DNA of 59,214 bases from Clostridiales bacterium (GTDB lineage: Bacteria; Bacillota; Clostridia; Lachnospirales; Lachnospiraceae): the NCBI GenBank assembly GCA_029098165.1, contig JAQXNU010000101.1, forward strand, positions 1 through 59,214, read 5' to 3'. Every line of letters begins with the position of its first letter. Position 1 is the stretch's first letter. Of this stretch, positions 38,933 through 47,363 are shown one piece after another. The position numbers and the translations under genes were made by a program. Under the pieces are notes generated by a model. That model did not search any database, was not told where the DNA came from, and worked only from the letters and a program-made list of their open reading frames with translations.

Positions 38933-40048
38933 ATGGAAGAACAAGTAAACAGCTTTGAAGCACGCTTAAAAGAACTAGTTGCTTTTGCCAATGATAATAA
39001 AGGTGTTATCGAAGTAGGTAAAGTAAACGATTTCTTTAAGGAATTAAATCTGAACGTAAGACAGATTGATAAAATATACGAATATTTAGAATCTAATAAT
39101 ATAGTAGTTTTAAATCCAACTGATGAAGATGAACCAGATGATGACATCCTTCTTGAGTTAGAAGATGACGCTGACGTTCTCGCAGAAGCTGAAGATCTTA
39201 ATGCTATGGTAGCTACAATCTCTGATGATCCTGTAAAACAGTATCTAAAAGAAATCGGCAGCTATCCCCTTCTTTCCGTAGCAGAAGAGATTGAGTTAGC
39301 GAAAAAAATTGAAAATGGAGACGCAATGGCAAAAAGAATTCTTGCAGAATCCAACTTACGTCTTGTTGTAAGTATTGCTAAGCGTTATGTTGGCCGCGGC
39401 CTTTCTTTCCTCGATCTGATCCAAGAAGGTAACTTAGGTCTGATCAAAGCCGTAGATAAATTTGATTATAGTAAAGGTTATAAATTCAGTACGTATGCAA
39501 CATGGTGGATCCGTCAGGCGATCACACGTTCCATTGCTGATCAATCCCGTACGATCCGTATTCCAGTTCATATGTCAGAAGTTATTAATAAAACTTACCG
39601 CGTTTCCCGTAATCTGTTACAGGAACTCGGACGTGAACCAAGTGAACAGGAACTTGCAGATGCGATGAATCTTCCTATTGAAAAGGTTCGTGAAATCTTA
39701 AAAGTTTCTGCTGATCCTATCTCACTTGATACACCAATTGGTGAAGAGGATGACAGCCACCTTGGCGACTTTATTAAGGATGACACGATTATGGGACCAG
39801 AAGACGCAGCTTCTTATGCAGTACTTCAAGATCAGATCGGTAAACTACTTGATACTTTAACAGATCGTGAACAACGTGTACTCATCCTTCGTTTTGGTCT
39901 ACAAGACGGAAGAAGCCGTACGTTAGAAGAAGTAGGTAAAGAATTCAACGTTACTCGTGAACGTATTCGTCAGATTGAAGCAAAAGCACTTCGTAAATTA
40001 AGACATCCAAGCCGCGCTCGGATGTTAAAGGGGTATGAACTTAACTAA
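38933..40048 (+). CDS. rpoD: Primary RNA polymerase sigma factor RpoD (SigA)
   Basis: Housekeeping sigma factor of 371 residues, typical for Firmicutes SigA. N-terminal region 1.1 is followed by an acidic segment near residues 64-85, then regions 1.2 ([12 protein letters not shown]), 2 ([12 protein letters not shown]...[13 protein letters not shown]), 3 and 4 ([31 protein letters not shown]). GGAGG precedes the ATG. The usual upstream partner dnaG is absent; instead the gene is divergent from the str operon. plsC follows after 25 bp and is likely cotranscribed. Confidence 0.97.
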   Translation: MEEQVNSFEARLKELVAFANDNKGVIEVGKVNDFFKELNLNVRQIDKIYEYLESNNIVVLNPTDEDEPDDDILLELEDDADVLAEAEDLNAMVATISDDPVKQYLKEIGSYPLLSVAEEIELAKKIENGDAMAKRILAESNLRLVVSIAKRYVGRGLSFLDLIQEGNLGLIKAVDKFDYSKGYKFSTYATWWIRQAITRSIADQSRTIRIPVHMSEVINKTYRVSRNLLQELGREPSEQELADAMNLPIEKVREILKVSADPISLDTPIGEEDDSHLGDFIKDDTIMGPEDAASYAVLQDQIGKLLDTLTDREQRVLILRFGLQDGRSRTLEEVGKEFNVTRERIRQIEAKALRKLRHPSRARMLKGYELN

Positions 40049-40073
40049 TAACGCATAAAAGGGATGGATTCGT

Positions 40074-40841
40074 ATGAAAAGAATTGCTTTGATGTTTCTT
40101 AGAAGTTTCTTTAACTTACCACTATGGCTGTGGCAATTACACACATTATGTAACATTGAAAAACATGACCGTTTTGAACGCTATGCATGGATGCATAGAT
40201 TAGTTCCAAAAGTAAATCGACGTGGCCGGGTAAAAGTTGAATGTCACGGACAGGAGAATATACCAAAAGAGAACGGATTTATCTGTTTCCCGAATCATCA
40301 GGGAATGTTTGATGCTTTGGCTATCATCGAAACCTGCGAAAAGCCATTTGTTACTGTCATGAAAAAGGAAGTAAAAGATGTCTTTTTACTCCGCAACATT
40401 ATATGTTTATTCCAGGCTGAGATTATTGACCGCGAAGATATTCGCCAATCCATGACAGTAATCAAAAATATGACCAATCGCGTAAAGGCTGGTGAGAATT
40501 TTGTTATATTTGCCGAAGGGACAAGAAGTCGTAACGGTAACCTGATTGGGGAATTCAAAGGTGGAAGTTTTAAAAGCGCAATGAATGCACGTTGTCCAAT
40601 TGTACCAATTGCATTGATCGATTCCTTTAAAGCATTTGATACGCACTCAATAAAGAAGTTAACAGTTCAGATTCACTATCTAAAACCTTTATACTATGAA
40701 GATTATAAAGGAATGAAATCTCACGAAATCGCAGAACTTGTTGAGAATAGAATTCGCGAAACAATCGCAGCGAACACAAAACCAGAAGATCCTGCAAGCC
40801 AATATGCTTGTAGTAAGAGTCAAGGAATTTCTTCAAACTAA
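40074..40841 (+). CDS. plsC: 1-acyl-sn-glycerol-3-phosphate acyltransferase
   Basis: Adds the second acyl chain to make phosphatidic acid at the membrane. The 255 residues hold the catalytic H(X)4D box at 74-80 (NHQGMFD) and the glycerol-phosphate-binding EGTR at 148-151, with a hydrophobic N-terminal segment. AAAGGGA precedes the ATG. It is 25 bp downstream of rpoD, an unusual pairing. Confidence 0.92.
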   Translation: MKRIALMFLRSFFNLPLWLWQLHTLCNIEKHDRFERYAWMHRLVPKVNRRGRVKVECHGQENIPKENGFICFPNHQGMFDALAIIETCEKPFVTVMKKEVKDVFLLRNIICLFQAEIIDREDIRQSMTVIKNMTNRVKAGENFVIFAEGTRSRNGNLIGEFKGGSFKSAMNARCPIVPIALIDSFKAFDTHSIKKLTVQIHYLKPLYYEDYKGMKSHEIAELVENRIRETIAANTKPEDPASQYACSKSQGISSN

Positions 40842-40862
40842 TTTTTTTGACAGATTGAATTT

Positions 40863-40894
40863 AAAAAGGGGCTGTGAAAAAACAGCCCCTTTTA
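40863..40894. terminator. Bidirectional terminator resembling the outer ends of the long hairpins
   Basis: GGGGCTGT (40868-40875) pairs with ACAGCCCC (40882-40889) around GAAAAA, flanked by A5 on the left and T4 on the right. It sits between the convergent plsC and DHHW genes. The sequence GGCTGTGAAAAAACAGCC is nearly identical to the outer ends of the long hairpin elements, so it looks like an unoccupied form of the same junction. Confidence 0.85.
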
Positions 40895-40902
40895 TCATAT
40901 CC

Positions 40903-42114
40903 TTAACGAACTAAATTTAATAAGTTCTTATCTTTAATGAATGAGTTAACATTGTAGAGAACTAGAACATCTGTAATACCATACTGGTCAATGACTGTTG
41001 ACATCGGCATATTCAGATATCTTAAATCTACTAGATAAGTTGTCTCAAAGTGGTTTGCTGCAAACGGCGTAAAGCAGTGAGCATATGAATCTTTAATAAT
41101 TAACAACTTCTTACCGTTCTTATTCTCAGAGTTAATCTCAACAAACGAATTGTTTCCGTTTACATACATAGAATACTTATCTTTTGTATCAAGATAACTA
41201 AGTTCATATAATGTATCTTTGATCTTCTTATCCATATTGTATTCCACCTGATAATTGAATCCACTATCATAGATTTCCATCGTATCCGCTGGAACCTTTA
41301 CATTTACTTTGGAGTAGATCGTTCCTAAAAAGTCCGTGGATACGATCTTAATGTCAAACTCCTCTTTTGTCATCGGAGTGATGCCCATTGTTTTTGCCCA
41401 TTCTATATAAGCATAGTAAGCACCAAGCGTAGTCCAATGGTGGTCGGTACGATAGAAGATATACTCTTTATCATGTTCATTTAACTCATTTCTTAAATCA
41501 ATAAAATTACTACCTAACACTGATTTTAGTCTATCAAGGTATGCTGCCTGATCAAAACCAGTAGCAAAAGGAGGCAGTTTTTCTGAAAGAATTTCAAATG
41601 CTGTAGGAACAATCATTGCATATACATGATCCTTTCCTAACTGACTGGTATACTTTTTGATAAATTTATCTAAACGCTGTGTATTCTTGTCAACCTGTTC
41701 TTTATCCACATCCGCAACGTCTACTTTTTCAATTAAATAATTATCTTTTCCAAAGTAAACGCCATTGATATCTTTTTTCATTAAGGCAAGTTCTACACGC
41801 GTTTTTAAGCCAATCCATCTATCTCGTGATACAAACTGATCGGTGATATAAGTTTCATACTTGCTGATATAAGTTCCATCTAATAATGTGTCCCATGTAA
41901 AGGTAGGTTTACTTGCCAATACACGATTCTCATTTTCAGAGAAACCTTTATCCTTACTTACAATACTTGCAATCGTTAGTCCAAAAATCAATACAAGAAA
42001 TATGATTGTATTGCTATACATTCCATGTCGTTTATTCTGTTCTACCACATGCTCACTTTTATCAATGTCCGGAGGATTTGGTATCGCAGAATCTTTTTTC
42101 ATTTTATCTGTCAT
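40903..42114 (-). CDS. DHHW family protein (AlgX/AlgJ-like)
   Basis: 403 residues with one transmembrane helix near 34-52 and the rest outside the cell. The motif YRTDHHWTTLGAYYAY carries Asp224-His225-His226-Trp227, which names the DHHW family. These resemble AlgX/AlgJ, SGNH-hydrolase-like proteins that help transfer acetyl groups to exported polysaccharide. GGAGG is well placed, and the ATG lies eight bp after the MBOAT stop, so translation is probably coupled. Together with the MBOAT protein it is likely an O-acylation machine for a surface polymer; the polymer is unknown. Confidence 0.85.
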   Translation of the reverse strand: MTDKMKKDSAIPNPPDIDKSEHVVEQNKRHGMYSNTIIFLVLIFGLTIASIVSKDKGFSENENRVLASKPTFTWDTLLDGTYISKYETYITDQFVSRDRWIGLKTRVELALMKKDINGVYFGKDNYLIEKVDVADVDKEQVDKNTQRLDKFIKKYTSQLGKDHVYAMIVPTAFEILSEKLPPFATGFDQAAYLDRLKSVLGSNFIDLRNELNEHDKEYIFYRTDHHWTTLGAYYAYIEWAKTMGITPMTKEEFDIKIVSTDFLGTIYSKVNVKVPADTMEIYDSGFNYQVEYNMDKKIKDTLYELSYLDTKDKYSMYVNGNNSFVEINSENKNGKKLLIIKDSYAHCFTPFAANHFETTYLVDLRYLNMPMSTVIDQYGITDVLVLYNVNSFIKDKNLLNLVR

Positions 42115-42122
42115 AAAGCCTC

Positions 42123-43541
42123 CTAGAATCTAAAGTACAAGAATGGGTTATAAGATGCATCTACAAGGTACGCTACTGATATGATGAATACAGCAACAAT
42201 AAATACGCCTTGCGCCCATGCGGTAATCTGTTTCTCACCGTATTTTCCAAATAACTTAATTGCTAATCTCTTCGGATATTCGGTACATGCAAAGATAATG
42301 ATCACAAGGATCACTGCATAATTTAAGAGTAAATAACAAGTTTGTGTATTGATGACTGCAAGACCATTCAAGCCAAACATCGAACGAATATAGTCAATTC
42401 CTCTACCCAAATCATCAAAAGCAAAAATTGCCCAGCCGATCCATACAAAGAAAATTGCATAGATATGAGAAACAAACGCCGGTAACTTTTTAAGCCATTT
42501 TAGTAAGTAGAACTTTTCAATTACTAAAAGGACACCAAAGTAAACACCCCAAGCGATGAAATTCCAACTCGCTCCATGCCAGATACCAGTAAGTAACCAG
42601 ACCACTGCAATGTTACGAATCTGTTTTCCTAATCCACAACGATTTCCTCCGAGAGGAATGTATACATAATCACGGAACCAGCTACCTAAAGAGATATGCC
42701 ATCTTCTCCAGAACTCCGTAATACTCTTTGACATGTAAGGATAATTGAAGTTTTCCAAGAACGTAAAACCAAACATACTACCTAAACCAATTGCCATATC
42801 AGAGTAACCAGAAAAGTCAAAATAAATCTGGAATGCGAATGCAGTAACACCAAGCCAAGCTCCAACTACGGTTAAGTTTGGTGCAGTCATTACGGATAAC
42901 TGATCCCAAAGGATACCGATACTGTTTGCTAGTAATACTTTCTTTCCAAGACCGATCATAAAACGTAATACGCCATAGGAGAACTGATCAAAACTTTCTC
43001 TTCGTTCCTGAAGCTGTTTTGCGATCGTCTTATACTGAACAATTGGTCCAGCGATCAACTGTGGGAATAATGCCACATAAGCACCAAAGGAGATAATATT
43101 TTTTTGTACTTCGGCTTCTCCACGATAAATATCAATGGTATAAGACATTGTCTGGAAGGTATAAAACGAAATACCAATTGGTAGTGCAAGATTTAATAAT
43201 GGAATGGAGCTTCCTGTTAAACCATTAATGTTTCCGATAATAAAATCAGAATACTTAAAAAATCCTAATAAAGCTAGATTGATGACCATGGATGAGGCAA
43301 CTGCACACTTCGCCTTTCCAATCTTCCCTTCCTCCTTGAATCGATGAACCAAACGTCCATGAATATAATCCACGACAGTGGAAAAGATCATCAGACAAAC
43401 ATAGATTGGCTCTCCCCATGCATAAAACACCAAACTAGCTATAAACAAAATGAAATTACGAAATGTCCTTGGTGCTATAAAATATAGCAATAAAACAACT
43501 GGTAAATATCGAAATAGAAATGGTAAACTACTAAATACCAT
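42123..43541 (-). CDS. MBOAT family O-acyltransferase (AlgI/DltB-like)
   Basis: Moves acyl (typically acetyl) groups across the membrane onto an extracellular polymer. The 472 residues form about ten transmembrane segments. The family motifs are present: FWRRWHISLGSWFRDYVYIPLGGN at 277-300 and the catalytic His322 in GIWHGASWNF. No dlt genes are nearby, and the DHHW partner downstream points to the AlgI type. GGAGG precedes the ATG. Part of the sigma/anti-sigma operon: 17 bp separate it from the anti-sigma candidate upstream. Confidence 0.9.
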   Translation of the reverse strand: MVFSSLPFLFRYLPVVLLLYFIAPRTFRNFILFIASLVFYAWGEPIYVCLMIFSTVVDYIHGRLVHRFKEEGKIGKAKCAVASSMVINLALLGFFKYSDFIIGNINGLTGSSIPLLNLALPIGISFYTFQTMSYTIDIYRGEAEVQKNIISFGAYVALFPQLIAGPIVQYKTIAKQLQERRESFDQFSYGVLRFMIGLGKKVLLANSIGILWDQLSVMTAPNLTVVGAWLGVTAFAFQIYFDFSGYSDMAIGLGSMFGFTFLENFNYPYMSKSITEFWRRWHISLGSWFRDYVYIPLGGNRCGLGKQIRNIAVVWLLTGIWHGASWNFIAWGVYFGVLLVIEKFYLLKWLKKLPAFVSHIYAIFFVWIGWAIFAFDDLGRGIDYIRSMFGLNGLAVINTQTCYLLLNYAVILVIIIFACTEYPKRLAIKLFGKYGEKQITAWAQGVFIVAVFIISVAYLVDASYNPFLYFRF

Positions 43542-43558
43542 AACGTACCTCCAATTTG

Positions 43559-44188
43559 TTATTCTGCAGCCTTAAGATTACTTTCTTTTAGTACTGCATG
43601 ATTCTCACTCGTAAATACTTTCTCCCCTTTTTCCATACCACTGTATAGATAAACTTCCTGATCGATTGCAATTGTGTAATTACCTAAGGAATCCTGCTCA
43701 CTGACACTTAGCACAACTTCATTTCCTATCTCAATCAGCTTACTTTTATTTTCTGCTGGAACTAACAATGTCACATGCTCTCCATCATCTGCTACAACAT
43801 CAATATAATCGATGCCATCTTGTACAGATATACCTTCCACTACACAATGTAAGTATTGAGTACCTCCATCCTGTTTGTTTATTATTCCATTCTGTTCTAA
43901 ATTTGATTCGATAGTTAAAGGCTGTATCTTTTCATTCTGCTGGGATTCTCTCCCTTGAAGTATTCTAATGTTATCGTTGTTTTTCTCCTCGATGTTAGAG
44001 CCTAAATAAACTGCGATTCCACATACAAAACATGCTGCAACCCCAGCTGTGTATTTACTAATTCTTTTTATCTTTTGTTGAAAGGAGGATATATGGATCA
44101 CGTTATCATCTTCCTGTTTGATATGTTCGATATCATATGCTTTTGCCTTCGCATAAATACCAGCAATAAATTCTTCATCACTTTTCAT
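43559..44188 (-). CDS. Predicted anti-sigma factor
   Basis: 209 residues: a cytoplasmic N-terminal segment, one transmembrane helix near 48-64 (TAGVAACFVCGIAVYLG) and an extracytoplasmic domain of about 140 residues. Its start overlaps the sigma-factor gene by 11 bp, and GGGAGGG is well placed. This topology and overlap are those of membrane anti-sigma factors. The N-terminus lacks a recognisable zinc HxxxCxxC motif, so I infer the role from context. Confidence 0.6.
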   Translation of the reverse strand: MKSDEEFIAGIYAKAKAYDIEHIKQEDDNVIHISSFQQKIKRISKYTAGVAACFVCGIAVYLGSNIEEKNNDNIRILQGRESQQNEKIQPLTIESNLEQNGIINKQDGGTQYLHCVVEGISVQDGIDYIDVVADDGEHVTLLVPAENKSKLIEIGNEVVLSVSEQDSLGNYTIAIDQEVYLYSGMEKGEKVFTSENHAVLKESNLKAAE

Positions 44189-44783
44189 ACGTAAATCCCT
44201 CCCTTTCCATTAATTTTGCCAGGCTTTTTCTGGCTCTATATACTAAAATCTTCATCTGTGCATCTGATTTATCTAAAACTTTTGCTGCTTCTGCATAACT
44301 TAATCCCTCTAGATCAATTAACATAATTGCCAAGCGATACTCTTCTTTTAGATTCTTCATGGTATGATACAACAGACGTTCTTCATCATCTTTAATTACT
44401 CTTTGTTCTAACCCTGCCTCCTCATTTGCGAGTTCAGGAAGTTCATCTACGAACTTTAATCTTTGGTTCTTCCGAATGTAATCAACTGCCTTATTACGGG
44501 CTATCGTATAAAGGTATGTTTTAAAACTCACTTGATAATGATAACGTTCTTTATGAACTAATATTTCAACAAAGGCATCCTGTGCCAAGTCTTCCGCTAT
44601 CATAATATCCTGAACAATTTTTTGTATAAAATATATTAAATGATCTTTATGCTCAATAACAAGCATTTCAAATGCCTTCTTATCGCCATGGATAAATGCT
44701 TCGTAATACTCCTTATCTTTCTTTGCCTTTTGTTCCTCATGGATTGAGTTATGCTCCGATGTTATATAGACTGCATCTTTCAT
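44178..44783 (-). CDS. ECF-type RNA polymerase sigma factor
   Basis: 201 residues of the sigma-70 region 2/region 4 type. Region 2 contains FEMLVIEHKDHLIYFIQKIV...AEDLAQDAFVEIL and FKTYLYTIARNKAVDYIRK. Region 4 contains YRLAIMLIDLEGLSYAEAAKVLDKSDAQMKILVYRARKSL, the last two being the usual helix-turn-helix. I start at the ATG at 44783, preceded by AGAGGAAG; the frame extends 27 codons upstream without a ribosome site. It heads the operon with the anti-sigma candidate, MBOAT and DHHW genes, so it probably controls surface polymer O-acylation. TATACT at about 44838-44843 is a possible -10. Confidence 0.85.
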   Translation of the reverse strand: MKDAVYITSEHNSIHEEQKAKKDKEYYEAFIHGDKKAFEMLVIEHKDHLIYFIQKIVQDIMIAEDLAQDAFVEILVHKERYHYQVSFKTYLYTIARNKAVDYIRKNQRLKFVDELPELANEEAGLEQRVIKDDEERLLYHTMKNLKEEYRLAIMLIDLEGLSYAEAAKVLDKSDAQMKILVYRARKSLAKLMEREGFTYEK

Positions 44784-44888
44784 GTTCGCATATCTTCCTC
44801 TCTGCATCAGCATATATAATAGTGTACTTTTATAACACGTAACAGTTAGTATAGCATAGAACACGGCTTAATACCATAAATAATACAA

Positions 44889-44943
44889 AAAGGGGTGCCA
44901 CCCATACTTAAGGTGATAACACACTTATGCATATGGCGACACC
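44889..44943 (-). terminator. Long terminator after the first DUF4358 gene
   Basis: GGGGTGCCA (44891-44899) pairs imperfectly with TGGCGACACCCC (44932-44943), and ATACTTAA/TTATGCATAT elements extend the stem. On the minus strand CTTTTTGTATT follows. It separates the lipoprotein gene from the sigma operon. Confidence 0.65.
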
Positions 44944-44978
44944 CCACATATTGATAAGGGCAATTAAACTGCTATCTA

Positions 44979-45638
44979 TTAACCAATGATTTCTTTTGCG
45001 ATTTCAATGACAGATTCATTGATTTTTTTGTATTCTTCAATCACCTGATCTTCACTTTCATATGCTGTATCATCAACAAATCCAAGAATAGATAAGAATA
45101 CATAATCACCAACTGTTTCAACAACACAACCCTGAATCTTGTTTAAGTTCATTGGGTACTGGCAAGCATCGTTAATTTGAGCATCACAATAAGCTTCTAA
45201 CGCAGTTTTGATATTCTCTAAGTTTCCTTCTGTTGCATGGAAAGCTAAGAACTGATCAACATGAACGCTCATCATTGGACCTTGAGCGATTGCTGCATCA
45301 TACCAGTCAGCGTTAACACCAAACATTTCAGAAACTAAAGCAGAATCATATGGCATATTAGCTACGAAATCATCACCGAGTTCTTCCACTGTTTTTTCAA
45401 GGATTTGATCTAAAGTTTCGTTACTTACAAGTGCGCTACCTTCTTCTTCAGTAACTTCTTCTGTAATTTCTTCTTCAACAACTTCTTCCTCAACCTCAGG
45501 TGTTTCAGTTACTGTTTCTTCAGTTGATTCAACCACTGGAGTAGGTGTTACATTCTCTTCTTTGTTAGAAGATTTTCCACATGCTGTAAATGTTAATGCT
45601 ACTACTAAAGACATTGCTACTAATTTTTTATTTCTCAT
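44979..45638 (-). CDS. DUF4358 lipoprotein, copy 1
   Basis: 219 residues. A signal peptide ends in a lipobox (ALTFTAC), then an acidic, Thr- and Glu-rich linker and a DUF4358-type domain from about residue 80 (NMPYDSALVSEMFGV...GPMMSVHVDQFLAFHATEGN). The ATG at 45638 is chosen because GAGGAGAG lies just upstream. Its product is anchored outside the membrane; its function is unknown. DUF4358 genes often lie near MBOAT/DHHW genes in Lachnospiraceae, so a link to the O-acylation system is plausible. Confidence 0.78.
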   Translation of the reverse strand: MRNKKLVAMSLVVALTFTACGKSSNKEENVTPTPVVESTEETVTETPEVEEEVVEEEITEEVTEEEGSALVSNETLDQILEKTVEELGDDFVANMPYDSALVSEMFGVNADWYDAAIAQGPMMSVHVDQFLAFHATEGNLENIKTALEAYCDAQINDACQYPMNLNKIQGCVVETVGDYVFLSILGFVDDTAYESEDQVIEEYKKINESVIEIAKEIIG

Positions 45639-45831
45639 CTTATTCTCTCCTCTTTCTAACATAAATATTATCTTTCGCTATTCTTAGCTCTGAGATTTTT
45701 CTTTTCTTCTTCCATTTTCACTATATCGCTATGTTTCCATACATTACGATCATAGGAGCAAACTTAACGTTCACTCATTGTTTTTTATTGTCGACATTAC
45801 TTATTCGTTTGAGTTTTAAAAAAGTTACACC

Positions 45832-45860
45832 CTAAAATAAAAAAATTTTTTATTTTTTAG
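45832..45860. repeat. A/T-only near-palindrome in a gene-free gap
   Basis: CTAAAATAAAAAAA followed by TTTTTTATTTTTTAG, a near-perfect inverted repeat of A and T. The gap 45639-46179 between the two DUF4358 genes has no other supported feature. Confidence 0.45.
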
Positions 45861-46179
45861 CCAAGAGATTTACAAAAATCACACAAAAAAAGAAGTTTGC
45901 AAAACGTACTTATCATGATTTACATTATGATACTGGTGCAATTTGCTTAGTAGAACTTATAGAAATTTTATTGTCTCCTATATCTCGAATCGAACGAGAA
46001 TATTCGACATATATCTCGTCCTCATCACATATTGTATTTTTCCAGTTCATTATGTCCCATTTCTATCAGAGTTGTTAGAGTCTAAGCCTGATCTCCTGCC
46101 CTTCAGGGCATATATGATTTTTTTAGTTCTCCATGCCTCATTCCTAACAGTCACAGTCCCTTTTCCTCATTCATTTCGT

Positions 46180-46803
46180 TTATCTCTGAGCAATGATCTC
46201 TCTTGCAGTTTCAATTACTGCTTGATTGATTGCCGTATGAGCCGCAATTATATCTTCATCTTTCTCATAAACTGTATTATCAACAAAACCTAACATTACA
46301 AAGAATACATAATCTCCGATTGTTTCAACAAGAGCTCCTTGAGTTTTTAATACATTCATCGGATACTGCATGGTATCTGCAATAATCGTATTACGATACG
46401 TATTTAATGCATTCTGAATATTAGCCAAATTCCCCTCGGTTGCATGGAATACTAAGAATTTATCGATATTCGTACTCATCATTGGACCTTCTGCAATTCC
46501 CGCATCATACCACTCAGGTTCAATACCAAAAATCTCTTTTACTGTTACGGAATCATATGGCATATTAGCGATATAGTCATCACTCATCTGCTTGACTACT
46601 GCATTCTTTACTTCATCCAATGTTGCATTACTAGGAATTGAAGTATCCTCTTCTTCAGCAACATCACCCGTCGGTTCCTCTGACTCTACAAATGGAGAAG
46701 GTGTAACAGTTGGTTCCTGCTCATTTTCATTCCCCACATTTTTACATCCCGTCATCGCCAAAACAATGGTCAAACACAAACCAATAAATCTTCTATATCT
46801 CAT
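46180..46803 (-). CDS. DUF4358 lipoprotein, copy 2
   Basis: 207 residues, clearly paralogous to the neighbouring copy: NMPYDS, MFG/IFG, GPMMS, FHATEGNL, YPMN, ETxGDYVF and LGFVD segments align in the same order. A lipobox (IVLAMTGC) and a P/T/E-rich linker precede the domain. ATG at 46803 has AGGAGG eight bases upstream. It arose by tandem duplication with copy 1, which lies 541 bp downstream on the same strand. The linkers have diverged much more than the domains. Confidence 0.78.
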   Translation of the reverse strand: MRYRRFIGLCLTIVLAMTGCKNVGNENEQEPTVTPSPFVESEEPTGDVAEEEDTSIPSNATLDEVKNAVVKQMSDDYIANMPYDSVTVKEIFGIEPEWYDAGIAEGPMMSTNIDKFLVFHATEGNLANIQNALNTYRNTIIADTMQYPMNVLKTQGALVETIGDYVFFVMLGFVDNTVYEKDEDIIAAHTAINQAVIETAREIIAQR

Positions 46804-47045
46804 CTTTAACCTCCTAAAAACAGATAATAACTTTATCCCTATTATTTTCCACAAAACCCACTAAGAATTATTCAATTTAATGAGAAATATTTTTCATCCT
46901 ACCTAAATACCACCTATACCCTACGATTTTTAAACACCCACCCTCTACGAGAATAACGAAATACTCCCTTACCAACACTACCTGCTAAAAACTCACCTCA
47001 CGCTTAAAAACATACAAGATCATATTAAGAATCCATCCAAAAACT

Positions 47046-47115
47046 CAGTTAAAAAGCTATCTTCTCAAAGAAACAGTTAAAACTATCCCTCTCGAAAGAA
47101 CAGTTAAAAGCTGTC
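47046..47115. repeat. Tandem repeat of about 28 bp beside hairpin copy 3
   Basis: CAGTTAAAA begins units at 47046, 47074 and 47101 (28, 27 and 15 bases), each followed by (G)CTATC/CTGTC and, in the first two, a CTC-AAAGAA end. Complementary TTTAACG/TTTTAGCG units lie at about 47233-47270, so the repeats belong to an enlarged imperfect palindrome around copy 3. Confidence 0.55.
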
Positions 47116-47245
47116 AACAACCTCTCTGGGGAAATCGCCAGTATCCTTTTAGAATTTAGTGAAGTCCGGCCGAAGGAAAAGGCCACTAAATTCTAAAAGG
47201 ATACTGGTGACTTCCCTAGACAGTCTTGCTAGCCTTTAACGTCCC
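47101..47245. repeat. Long hairpin element, copy 3 (class A loop, divergent arms)
   Basis: A perfect 24-bp stem, 47138-47161 with 47184-47207, holds a 22-base loop. On the minus strand the loop begins GCCTTTTCC and ends CGGCCGGACTT, as in class A copies. The stem next to the loop is TTTAGTG/CACTAAA instead of TTTGGCT/AGCCAAA, so both arms changed together. Imperfect pairing continues outward to about 47046 and 47280, ending at the kdgK -35. Unlike other copies it lies between divergent genes. Confidence 0.8.
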
Positions 47246-47282
47246 CTTTCCACCATCCAGCTTTTAGCGTCCCTTTTTCTGG

Positions 47283-47311
47283 TTGACCAGACGGTGTTTT
47301 TAACATATAAT
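47283..47311 (+). promoter_or_regulatory. Sigma-A promoter of kdgK
   Basis: TTGACC (47283-47288), a 17-base spacer and TATAAT (47306-47311), 53 bases upstream of the start codon. Confidence 0.8.
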
Positions 47312-47322
47312 ATTAGTATTCG

Positions 47323-47340
47323 TATGTAAGTACTTACATA
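47323..47340. promoter_or_regulatory. Operator-like palindrome in the kdgK leader
   Basis: TATGTAAGTACTTACATA is a perfect 18-bp palindrome starting 11 bases after the -10, so it covers the expected transcription start region. That is where a repressor would block transcription. The GT...AC spacing resembles GntR-family operators; the regulator is not in this window. Confidence 0.65.
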
Positions 47341-47363
47341 TAAGTCAATGGAGGTATTTTGCA

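Noticed and set aside
42123-43541. DltB for D-alanylation of teichoic acid
   Set aside because: No dltA, dltC or dltD genes are nearby, and the partner carries the DHHW motif of the AlgJ/AlgX type.
45639-46179. Remnant gene between the two DUF4358 genes
   Set aside because: No frame has a ribosome site or recognisable protein; only an A/T palindrome and a short TGCCC/GGGCA hairpin are present.
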